From Allocoleopsis franciscana PCC 7113 (GTDB lineage: Bacteria; Cyanobacteriota; Cyanobacteriia; Cyanobacteriales; Coleofasciculaceae), in assembly GCF_000317515.1 (NCBI RefSeq), contig NC_019738.1, positions 7,342,001-7,406,000 on the forward strand: 64,000 nt of DNA, written 5' to 3'. The notes below the pieces were generated by a model. It did not search any database. It was not told the DNA's origin and saw only the letters and a program-made list of their open reading frames with translations. The translations under genes were made by a program, and so were the position numbers. Position 1 is the stretch's first letter. Every line of letters starts with the position of its first letter. This document shows, piece after piece, positions 57,284-64,000 of the stretch.

Positions 57284-57667
57284 GTGGCACGGATTGCCGG
57301 TATAGACCTTCCTCGCGATAAGCGTGTAGAAATTGGTCTGACCTACATCTATGGAATCGGTCTATCGCGGTCTAAAGAAATTTTGGCATCCACAGGAGTG
57401 AATCCTGATACAAGGGTCAAAGATTTAAGCGATTCCGAAGTGGCGGCTCTCAGAGCGGCTGTAGAAAGTAACTATCAGGTGGAAGGGGATCTCAGACGCT
57501 GGGAGTCCATGAACATCAAGCGTTTGGTTGACATTGGCACCTACCGGGGTCGCCGTCATCGTATGGGATTACCAGTACGAGGTCAGCGGACTCGCACCAA
57601 CGCTCGCACCCGCCGTGGGCGGCGTGTTGCCGTTGCTGGGAAGAAGAAGCCACCGGCTAAGAAGTAA
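57284..57667 (+). CDS. rpsM: 30S ribosomal protein S13
   Basis: The 127 residues (GTG start; GGGAGAA upstream) have [25 protein letters not shown] and the C-terminal [29 protein letters not shown]13 contacts S19 and the P-site tRNA. The helix-turn-helix region and tail are intact. Confidence 0.98.
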   Translation: MARIAGIDLPRDKRVEIGLTYIYGIGLSRSKEILASTGVNPDTRVKDLSDSEVAALRAAVESNYQVEGDLRRWESMNIKRLVDIGTYRGRRHRMGLPVRGQRTRTNARTRRGRRVAVAGKKKPPAKK

Positions 57668-57714
57668 GCCATTTATTTCAGTTACCACCCATACAATTAA
57701 ATCGATAGAGCGAC

Positions 57715-58107
57715 ATGGCGCGACCAACGAAAAAAACAGGTGCAAAAAAGCAAAAACGGAATGTACCCAATGGAGTAGCCTACATCCAGTCCACCTTTAA
57801 CAACACAATCGTCACAATCGCCGATACGAGAGGCGACGTAGTGTCGTGGGCTTCAGCTGGCTCAAGTGGCTTCAAAGGAGCCAAAAAAGGAACACCCTTT
57901 GCTGCTCAAACAGCGGCTGATTCAGCGGCGCGTAGAGCCGCAGACCAGGGAATGCGTCAGATTGAAGTGATGGTGAGTGGTCCGGGTGCTGGTCGCGAAA
58001 CCGCGATTCGAGCCATTCAAGGGGCAGGACTGGAAATTACCTTGATTCGGGATGTGACACCCATCCCCCATAACGGCTGCCGTCCGCCCAAGCGGCGTCG
58101 AGTTTAA
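57715..58107 (+). CDS. rpsK: 30S ribosomal protein S11
   Basis: The 130 residues include [41 protein letters not shown] and [17 protein letters not shown]. It lies 47 bases after rpsM. A hairpin at 58238-58265 separates it from rpoA. Confidence 0.98.
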   Translation: MARPTKKTGAKKQKRNVPNGVAYIQSTFNNTIVTIADTRGDVVSWASAGSSGFKGAKKGTPFAAQTAADSAARRAADQGMRQIEVMVSGPGAGRETAIRAIQGAGLEITLIRDVTPIPHNGCRPPKRRRV

Positions 58108-58237
58108 CCAACCATTGGTCTTGTATTAGAGATTGAGGAGTGTCAGCTAGAAAGAGTGCATCACGCCGTTATACTAACCTGCTGGTGCTTCGCTAATTGG
58201 CATATTGCACCTGACCCATTGTCGGGAGCAAAAAATG

Positions 58238-58265
58238 AGAAAGCACAATAACAGTGCTTTCTTTT
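58238..58265 (+). terminator. Terminator/attenuator hairpin before rpoA
   Basis: AGAAAGCAC pairs with GTGCTTTCT around a 7-base loop, and TTTTGGG follows. It ends about 16 bases before the rpoA ribosome binding site. Because no room remains for a promoter between it and rpoA, it is more likely an attenuator or processing site than an end of an operon. Confidence 0.6.
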
Positions 58266-58293
58266 GGGTCTTATGAATAAGGGAGGTTACTCC

Positions 58294-59241
58294 GTGGCGC
58301 AGTTTCAGATTGAGTGTGTAGAGTCTAAAACACTGAAGAATCAGAGTCAATATAGTAAATTTGTCCTGGAGCCTCTCGAGCGCGGTCAAGGTACAACAGT
58401 TGGTAATGCCTTAAGACGGGTTCTTCTATCAAACCTGGAAGGGGCAGCCGTCACCGCTGTCCGAATTGCTGGTGTGAACCATGAGTTTGCCACCATAGAG
58501 GGGGTCAGAGAGGACGTTCTGGAAATTCTTCTAAACATGAAGGAAATTGTCCTCAAAAGCTATACCTCTGCGCCTCAGATTGGTCGAGTCATGATTACGG
58601 GGCCTGCGACCGTGAGAGCGGCTCAGTTCGATTTACCCTCTGAAGTAGACATTGTCGATCCGGGCCAGTATATTGCTACTTTAGCTCCAGGGGCAAGGCT
58701 GGAGATGGAGTTCCGGATCGAAAAAGGGAAAGGATATCGCTCCGTAGAACGAGGGCGCGAAGATGGTTCGGCGGTAGACTTCCTCCAGATTGACGCGGTG
58801 TTTATGCCGGTGAGTAAGGTCAATTACAGCGTTGAAGATGCTCGAATTGACGGCTCTCTGGAAAAAGACCGCTTGCTGTTGGAAATTTGGACGAATGGTA
58901 GCTTAACCCCTCAAGAAGCATTGAGCCAAGCCGCCAATCTCCTGGTTGATCTGTTTAATCCGTTAAAAGATATCAATCTGGAATCCATTAAAGATGAATA
59001 TCCAGATGATGAAGACCCAACCAGCCAAATTCCAATTGAAGAATTGCAACTGTCTGTGCGAGCTTATAACTGTTTGAAGCGGGCTCAGATTAACTCTGTA
59101 GCAGACTTGCTGGATTACAGTCAAGAAGACCTCCTGGAAATCAAAAACTTTGGTCAAAAGTCGGCTGAAGAAGTGATTGAAGCCTTGCAGCGGCGTTTGG
59201 GGATCACACTGCCTCAAGAAAAATCCGCAAAACCGAGCTAG
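58294..59241 (+). CDS. rpoA: RNA polymerase alpha subunit
   Basis: GTG 58294 (AQFQIECVESKT) is the family start, with GGGAGGT (58281-58287) 6 bases upstream. The upstream frame from TTG 58264 would overlap that site. 315 residues: N-terminal assembly domain (LEPLERGQGTTVGNALRRVLL) and C-terminal domain with two HhH motifs (IEELQLSVRAYNCLKRAQINSVADLL, NFGQKSAEEVIEALQRRL). It builds the polymerase core. Confidence 0.98.
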   Translation: MAQFQIECVESKTLKNQSQYSKFVLEPLERGQGTTVGNALRRVLLSNLEGAAVTAVRIAGVNHEFATIEGVREDVLEILLNMKEIVLKSYTSAPQIGRVMITGPATVRAAQFDLPSEVDIVDPGQYIATLAPGARLEMEFRIEKGKGYRSVERGREDGSAVDFLQIDAVFMPVSKVNYSVEDARIDGSLEKDRLLLEIWTNGSLTPQEALSQAANLLVDLFNPLKDINLESIKDEYPDDEDPTSQIPIEELQLSVRAYNCLKRAQINSVADLLDYSQEDLLEIKNFGQKSAEEVIEALQRRLGITLPQEKSAKPS

Positions 59242-59293
59242 GCATTGACAGGAACAATTCAGTTGTAGTGGAAGTGTATAGGAAGAGAAAAAG

Positions 59294-59644
59294 ATGCGTC
59301 ACCGATGTCGTGTACCCCAACTGGGAAAGCCCGCTGACCAGCGGAAGGCTCTGCTGAGAGCTCTAGCCACTGAACTGATTCGTCACGGGCGAATCACCAC
59401 AACTAAAGTGCGGGCGAAAGCCGTGCGGGCGGAAGTGGAAAAAATGATTACCTTAGCTAAAAATGGTTCCTTGGCGTCCCGGCGTCAGGCGCTGGGCTAT
59501 ATTTACGACAAGCAGTTGGTTCATTCCCTATTTGAGGGAGTTAAAGACCGCTATGGCGATCGCAATGGCGGATATACCCGCGTCCTCAGAACCGTACCCC
59601 GTCGTGGTGATAACGCGGAAATGGCCATCATCGAGTTGGTTTGA
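59294..59644 (+). CDS. rplQ: 50S ribosomal protein L17
   Basis: The 116 residues start [22 protein letters not shown] and end [24 protein letters not shown]. It lies 52 bases after rpoA, the usual neighbour. Immediately downstream is an AAGGTTGAAGGTT repeat tract that leads into the truA region. Confidence 0.98.
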   Translation: MRHRCRVPQLGKPADQRKALLRALATELIRHGRITTTKVRAKAVRAEVEKMITLAKNGSLASRRQALGYIYDKQLVHSLFEGVKDRYGDRNGGYTRVLRTVPRRGDNAEMAIIELV

Positions 59645-59817
59645 TCAAAGGTTGAAGGTTAAAAGGCTGAAGGTTGAAGGTTGTTGGCGATAGCATTGCG
59701 ATAGCGACATTAGGCGCGTCAGCGTTCCCTGTTCCCCCAAGGATAGGGGAAGGCTCAAACGAACAGTGGTTAGAGCCGTACCGGAGTTCTTCCGAAAATG
59801 CAGATCAGGTTAAAGGT

Positions 59818-60714
59818 TTGAAGGTTGACCCGTCCAAGAACGCCGAGGCAACCGACAACCTATTAACCAGTAACCGACAACCGGACTCTCAGCGAATTGC
59901 CCTGGTGATTCAATACCTGGGTACCAACTTTTCTGGCTGGCAGAGGCAACCTCATGATCGCAGCGTACAGCAGGAAATTGAACAAGCGATCGCTTCCGTG
60001 CTAAAGCACCCCGTGACCCTACATGGGGCGGGTCGCACGGATACAGGGGTTCACGCGGCGGCTCAGGTCGCACACTTTAATGCCACAGGAGCGATCCCAG
60101 CCCACCGCTGGGCAAATGTGATCAATAGCCGACTGCCTGACGATATCCTAATTCGGGCGTCAGCGTCGGTGCCTTCGGACTGGCACGCTCGTTTCAGTGC
60201 TAGCTGGCGTCGCTACCGATATACCCTCTATGTAGACAAGCGACCCAACTTGTTTGTGCGACCCTTTAGTTGGCATTATTATTATGCACCCCTGGATGAG
60301 TCTCTCATTCAGGAGGCTTTAAACCCTCTGATGGGTAGACATCATCTGGCAGCCTTTCATCGTGCCAACTCAGGGCGATCGCATTCTTGGGTCGATGTCC
60401 AGGCGGCAGAATGTTACCGCAATGGCCCGTTTATTCATATAGAAATTCAAGCTAATGGATTTTTATATGGTATGGTGCGGCTCTTGGTGGGAATGTTGGT
60501 ACGAGTCGGGAAAGGTGAGATACACCCCAAAGATTTCACAGAACTTTGGGTTAACCAGCGCCGCGAAAAAGTAAAATACGCAGCCCCAGCTAAGGGGCTG
60601 TGCTTATTACGTGTCGGCTACCCCAACTCGCCCTTTCCCCCAGAAATTTGGTTTGATACCCAACCCAAGTTCCTCTTACCCACCTCGGTTGAAGCTGAAT
60701 ACTGCCTTAATTGA
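59818..60714 (+). CDS. truA: tRNA pseudouridine synthase A
   Basis: It converts U38-40 of the tRNA anticodon arm to pseudouridine. The catalytic Asp is in GRTDTGVHAAAQVAHF. Other motifs are IQYLGTNFSGWQRQP at the start of the domain and the C-terminal GFLYGMVRLLVGMLVRVG. The frame runs from TTG 59674, but bases 59674-59817 consist of spacer repeats (AAGGTTGAAGGTT and CAGCGTTCCC-type), so I take TTG 59818 as start. No standard start lies between it and the domain. Confidence 0.93.
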   Translation: MKVDPSKNAEATDNLLTSNRQPDSQRIALVIQYLGTNFSGWQRQPHDRSVQQEIEQAIASVLKHPVTLHGAGRTDTGVHAAAQVAHFNATGAIPAHRWANVINSRLPDDILIRASASVPSDWHARFSASWRRYRYTLYVDKRPNLFVRPFSWHYYYAPLDESLIQEALNPLMGRHHLAAFHRANSGRSHSWVDVQAAECYRNGPFIHIEIQANGFLYGMVRLLVGMLVRVGKGEIHPKDFTELWVNQRREKVKYAAPAKGLCLLRVGYPNSPFPPEIWFDTQPKFLLPTSVEAEYCLN

Positions 60715-60899
60715 CGGGTTGAAGGTTACAGGTTAAAAGATTGCAGGTTACGACAACTTTCAATCTAGCCCGACATCCTGCGGAGAACGCTGCGCGAACG
60801 GGAAGTAAAACTCCTAACGTCGCTTTCGCCAACCCTGTATAACCTTCTAACTTTCACCCCTAAAACCCAACTGTCAACTCTCAACTTAGATACAGACTG

Positions 60900-61355
60900 A
60901 TGGAAAAAACATACCTCCCCCCTCAAGAATCCCTGGAAAAAAGTTGGTACGTCGTAGACGCCACAAACCAACGTCTAGGACGGCTAGCCAGTGAGATTGC
61001 CATGATTCTCACCGGTAAAAACAAACCGACCTACACTCCTCACATGGATACCGGTGACTTCGTCATCGTACTCAATGCTGAAAAAGTCATGGTCACCGGG
61101 AAAAAGCGCACTCAGAAGCTTTATCGCCGTCATTCCGGTCGTCCGGGTGGGATGAAAACCGAGACCTTTGCCAAGTTGCAAGCCCGTATCCCGGAACGGA
61201 TTATTGAACATGCGGTCAAAGGAATGCTGCCCAAGAGCTCCCTTGGTAAGAGCCTGTTCACCAAACTGAAAGTGTATGCCGGAGACAGCCACCCCCACGA
61301 AGCCCAAAAACCACAAGCCCTAACCATTCAGACCATCCCAGGAGGAGATAAATAA
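60900..61355 (+). CDS. rplM: 50S ribosomal protein L13
   Basis: The 151 residues have [40 protein letters not shown] and the [23 protein letters not shown] signature. L13 is an early assembly protein. The stop codon overlaps the rpsI start by one base (TAATG). The spacer in front (185 bases) contains repeat material. Confidence 0.98.
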   Translation: MEKTYLPPQESLEKSWYVVDATNQRLGRLASEIAMILTGKNKPTYTPHMDTGDFVIVLNAEKVMVTGKKRTQKLYRRHSGRPGGMKTETFAKLQARIPERIIEHAVKGMLPKSSLGKSLFTKLKVYAGDSHPHEAQKPQALTIQTIPGGDK

Positions 61356-61768
61356 TGCAAGCTACAGAAACAACGGATCGCGCCGTATACTGGGGCACAG
61401 GTCGCCGGAAGTCTTCCGTGGCTCGCGTGCGTCTAGTTCCAGGTAATGGTGAACTCACCGTCAATGGTCGCCCAGGAGACCTTTACTTCCAATTCAATGC
61501 CGCTTACCTCACCCTCCTCAAGGCTCCCCTGGAAACCTTGGGACTGGAAAATGAGTACGACATTTTAGTGAATGCTCACGGGGGTGGCTTAACCGGTCAA
61601 GCGGACTCCATTCGTCTGGGAGTGGCTAGAGCCTTGTGTGAACTAGACCCCGAAAACCGTTCACCGCTCAAAATAGAGGGCTACTTAACCCGCGACCCAC
61701 GAGCCAAAGAACGTAAGAAATACGGCTTACACAAAGCTCGTAAAGCACCTCAGTACTCCAAGCGATAA
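61355..61768 (+). CDS. rpsI: 30S ribosomal protein S9
   Basis: The 137 residues include [43 protein letters not shown] and the basic C-terminal tail [24 protein letters not shown] that reaches the P-site tRNA. Translation is coupled with rplM. Confidence 0.98.
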   Translation: MQATETTDRAVYWGTGRRKSSVARVRLVPGNGELTVNGRPGDLYFQFNAAYLTLLKAPLETLGLENEYDILVNAHGGGLTGQADSIRLGVARALCELDPENRSPLKIEGYLTRDPRAKERKKYGLHKARKAPQYSKR

Positions 61769-61939
61769 ACACCTTGAGTTTCTTAGCTGTCAGCTAATTA
61801 CTAACCCAAACAGGCATGGGGAATGGGTATTCTCCTGTAGTTCCCTAACCCCCAGTCCTCAGTAGGGAAATCCTTGGCTCAACAGCAAAAAGCTAAAATT
61901 AAACTAGAGTTGACAAAAGTTTAAGGTCAAAGAAAAACC

Positions 61940-62188
61940 ATGCCAAAAGCTGATATTCATCCCAAGTGGTATCCAGAAGCAAAGGTTTATTGCAACGGAG
62001 AAGTTGTAATGACCATTGGCTCAACCAAGCCAGAACTCCATGTTGATGTATGGTCGGGCAATCATCCGTTCTACACAGGTACGCAGAAAATGATTGATAC
62101 CGAAGGACGAGTCGAGCGCTTTATGCGGAAATACGGGATGCTCGATGATACGGCTCCAGCGAACCAATCGGGTTCTAAAGAAAAATAG
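61940..62188 (+). CDS. rpmE: 50S ribosomal protein L31
   Basis: The 82 residues begin MPKADIHPKWYPEAKVYCNGE and have VDVWSGNHPFYTGTQKMIDTEGRVERF. Only one Cys is present, so this is the non-zinc type of L31, usual in cyanobacteria. It is followed by a terminator-like hairpin. Confidence 0.97.
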   Translation: MPKADIHPKWYPEAKVYCNGEVVMTIGSTKPELHVDVWSGNHPFYTGTQKMIDTEGRVERFMRKYGMLDDTAPANQSGSKEK

Positions 62189-62209
62189 CTTCCTTGGCTT
62201 GCTGTCATC

Positions 62210-62246
62210 ACCCAGTCACTGTTAAGAGCTGGGTCGATTTTTTTTA
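62210..62246 (+). terminator. Terminator after rpmE
   Basis: ACCCAG (62210-62215) pairs with CTGGGT (62229-62234), followed by CGATTTTTTTT. It lies 21 bases after the rpmE stop, so prfA is probably transcribed at a reduced level by readthrough or from its own promoter. Confidence 0.75.
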
Positions 62247-62290
62247 TTTGTAAGCCAATCCGCTATTTTGATGGAGCGATCGCACAAGTC

Positions 62291-63403
62291 ATGGCCGAAA
62301 CCTACCTGCTGGAGAAACTACAATCTGTCGAGCAAACCTTTCATGAATTAACGCGGCGTCTGGCTGATCCAGATATCGCGACTGACCCAACGGAGATGCA
62401 ACGGGTCACCAAAGCACGTTCCTCTCTGGAGGAAGTGGTCAATACCTACGATACATGGAAGACCACTCAAGAAGAGTTAGCTGGAGCACGCAGCGTCCTC
62501 AAAGAATCCAGTAGCGACCCAGAATTACACCAGATGGCCGCATTGGAAGTTGAAGAACTGGAAACCAAGCTCAACGAGTTGGAAGTCCGTCTGAAAGTTT
62601 TACTATTGCCTCGTGACCCCAATGATGATAAAAACATCATGTTGGAAATACGAGCCGGAACAGGCGGCGATGAGGCGAGCATTTGGGCTGGTGACTTGGT
62701 GCGGATGTACTCGCGTTACGCCGAATCTCAAAAGTGGCGAGTCAAATTGCTCTCTGAATCCTTGGCTGATATGGGCGGATTTAAAGAGGCGATTCTGGAA
62801 ATTCAGGGCGACCAAGTTTACAGTAAGCTGAAGTTTGAAGCAGGCGTCCATCGGGTACAACGAGTACCTGTTACGGAAGCCGGGGGTCGCGTTCATACTT
62901 CTACAGCAACGGTGGCAGTGATGCCGGAAGTGGATGAAGTAGAAGTCCAGATTGACCCGAAAGATATAGAAATGAAAACCGCTCGTTCCGGCGGTGCTGG
63001 CGGACAGAACGTCAACAAAGTGGAAACAGCCGTTGACCTGATCCACAAGCCCACAGGGATTCGAGTGTTCTGTACGGAAGAGCGCTCTCAACTCCAAAAC
63101 CGAGAGCGGGCGATGCAGATTCTCCGCGCCAAGCTTTACGAGATTAAGCTCCAGGAGCAACAACAAGCAGTAAGATCGATGCGGCTGTTGCAAGTGGGTA
63201 CCGGTTCTCGCTCTGAGAAAATCCGGACTTACAATTACAAAGACAATCGCGTCACCGATCACCGTCTGGGTCAAAACTATTCACTCAACCCAGTTCTTGA
63301 AGGCGATTTGGAAACCATGATTCAATCTTGTATTAGCCAAGATCAGCAGGAGCGCTTAGAAGAGTTAGCAGCGTCCACGTCTAGCACCGAATCGCATAAA
63401 TAA
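62291..63403 (+). CDS. prfA: Peptide chain release factor 1
   Basis: RF1 recognises UAA and UAG. The 370 residues have the N-terminal helices, the recognition motif RVPVTE (PxT type, as in RF1 and not the SPF of RF2), and the catalytic GGQ in [11 protein letters not shown] followed by [13 protein letters not shown]. This is the last gene of the supercluster. A clear terminator follows. Confidence 0.97.
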   Translation: MAETYLLEKLQSVEQTFHELTRRLADPDIATDPTEMQRVTKARSSLEEVVNTYDTWKTTQEELAGARSVLKESSSDPELHQMAALEVEELETKLNELEVRLKVLLLPRDPNDDKNIMLEIRAGTGGDEASIWAGDLVRMYSRYAESQKWRVKLLSESLADMGGFKEAILEIQGDQVYSKLKFEAGVHRVQRVPVTEAGGRVHTSTATVAVMPEVDEVEVQIDPKDIEMKTARSGGAGGQNVNKVETAVDLIHKPTGIRVFCTEERSQLQNRERAMQILRAKLYEIKLQEQQQAVRSMRLLQVGTGSRSEKIRTYNYKDNRVTDHRLGQNYSLNPVLEGDLETMIQSCISQDQQERLEELAASTSSTESHK

Positions 63404-63430
63404 GATTTAAGCTTGTCATCTCAACAAAAG

Positions 63431-63460
63431 CCCCGGTATTTCTACCGGGGTTTGTTTTTG
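63431..63460 (+). terminator. Terminator after prfA
   Basis: CCCCGGTA (63431-63438) pairs perfectly with TACCGGGG (63443-63450) around a TTTC loop, followed by TTTGTTTTTG. It lies between two convergent genes and may act for both, as the opposite strand carries CTTTTG after the stem. Confidence 0.85.
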
Positions 63461-63461
63461 C

Positions 63462-64000
63462 TTATTCAGCCTTGATGCGCTTTTCCAAATACTGACCAAT
63501 CATCTTCTGTTCGCCAGCACGAGAGATGATAGTTTGCCTAGTGCGATAGTTTTCGCCAATCAGTTTAAGTTCTTCCTCAAACACGGAGCCTTGGTATTCG
63601 GTTCGCAAGCACAAGGTTTGGGGATTGGAGAAGTAATACTGCGCGGTAATGGGCTTAGAGGTGGCAAAACCGCGATCGCGATACAGGATATCTCCTAACA
63701 CCCCAAAGACGGTCGAATCTTCAGACTGCTTACGCCCCGTAACGGAATCATTACTTTTCCAGCTCACATGACTACCGCAGGTGAGCGAAATTCCATCGGG
63801 TAGCTTGTGCTGCCGCTGTAGCTCAAGCAGTTCATCACAACCTTGCTCTAGAAACCGAACAGTAATCAGGCTGACTATTTCCTTGGTATCTCCATCAGGC
63901 AGCGTGTAGTAGCGGCGTTCAGAGCGCCAGTGCCCAACTGATTTACGGAAAAAAGCTGCAATTAAGGATTCTTCTAGGGTTTGGGTATTTCTTAGGCGTG
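63462..64000 (-). CDS. CpcS/CpeS-family phycobiliprotein lyase-like protein (5' partial)
   Basis: The frame is open to the right edge, so the N-terminus is missing. The remaining ~179 residues include HWRSERRYYTLPDGD at the beginning of the lipocalin-like barrel, LPDGISLTCGSHVSW and ILYRDRGFATSKPITAQYYF. The ending AGEQKMIGQYLEKRIKAE is typical of the CpcS/CpeS lyases. These attach phycocyanobilin or phycoerythrobilin to Cys of phycobiliproteins. Which subfamily (S, U or T-like) cannot be decided from this part. Convergent with prfA. Confidence 0.85.
   Translation of the reverse strand, partial: RLRNTQTLEESLIAAFFRKSVGHWRSERRYYTLPDGDTKEIVSLITVRFLEQGCDELLELQRQHKLPDGISLTCGSHVSWKSNDSVTGRKQSEDSTVFGVLGDILYRDRGFATSKPITAQYYFSNPQTLCLRTEYQGSVFEEELKLIGENYRTRQTIISRAGEQKMIGQYLEKRIKAE

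Overview
The window comes from a cyanobacterial chromosome, probably a filamentous or colonial species. Supporting genes are NdhN, the clock-input protein LdpA, a Ycf45-type R3H ATPase, a Tab2-type protein, a DUF2555 protein and a CpcS/CpeS-type bilin lyase. The ribosomal gene order is cyanobacterial (no rpsN or rpmD in the cluster), HIP1 octamers (GCGATCGC) are scattered throughout, and short palindromic and heptameric repeats fill many spacers. No database search was possible, so all family names come from reading the translations.

Layout. 1-8.5 kb: a two-component pair (kinase cut by the left edge), small cyanobacterial proteins, a pentapeptide-repeat protein, a CHAD protein, a Crp-type regulator and a serine esterase that appears to start at CTG. 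8.7-10.1 kb: DUF2555 overlapping coaBC. 10.2-14.1 kb: a tight three-gene operon (SF2 helicase, 82-residue protein, DndD/Rad50-like ATPase) that looks like a DNA-targeting or defence module. 14.3-26 kb: a second pentapeptide protein, an Omp85 protein, two Uma2 nucleases, a valine-pyruvate aminotransferase, Tab2, a long helical-repeat secreted protein, an SH3b protein, an acidic protein and mtnP. 26.1-31.7 kb: a second conflict-like operon of a membrane-anchored coiled-coil/Hsp70-like ATPase and a large SNF2/RapA-type helicase. 32.4-39 kb: tRNA-Asn, a class V aminotransferase, a gene-poor stretch that looks like a series of small transcription units, a DUF1400 hydrolase, tRNA-Gln and Ycf45. 39-43.6 kb: ldpA, three tandem von Willebrand A paralogues with a coiled-coil protein among them, and ndhN.

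44.2-63.4 kb is the ribosomal supercluster rplC to prfA, with secY, adk, infA (duplicated in tandem), rpoA and truA. A long leader hairpin precedes rplC, a near-consensus promoter precedes rpmJ, and a terminator-like hairpin sits directly before the rpoA ribosome binding site. A terminator closes the run after prfA, facing a bilin lyase gene cut by the right edge.

Best candidates for something undescribed: (1) the helicase/small protein/DndD-like operon without dndB, C or E; (2) the Hsp70-like/helicase pair; (3) the minus-strand units at 33.8-34.9 kb that share a doubled TTCACA promoter motif and end in terminator hairpins; (4) the three VWA paralogues; (5) an isolated two-repeat CRISPR-like element that supplies the stop codon of a Uma2 gene.
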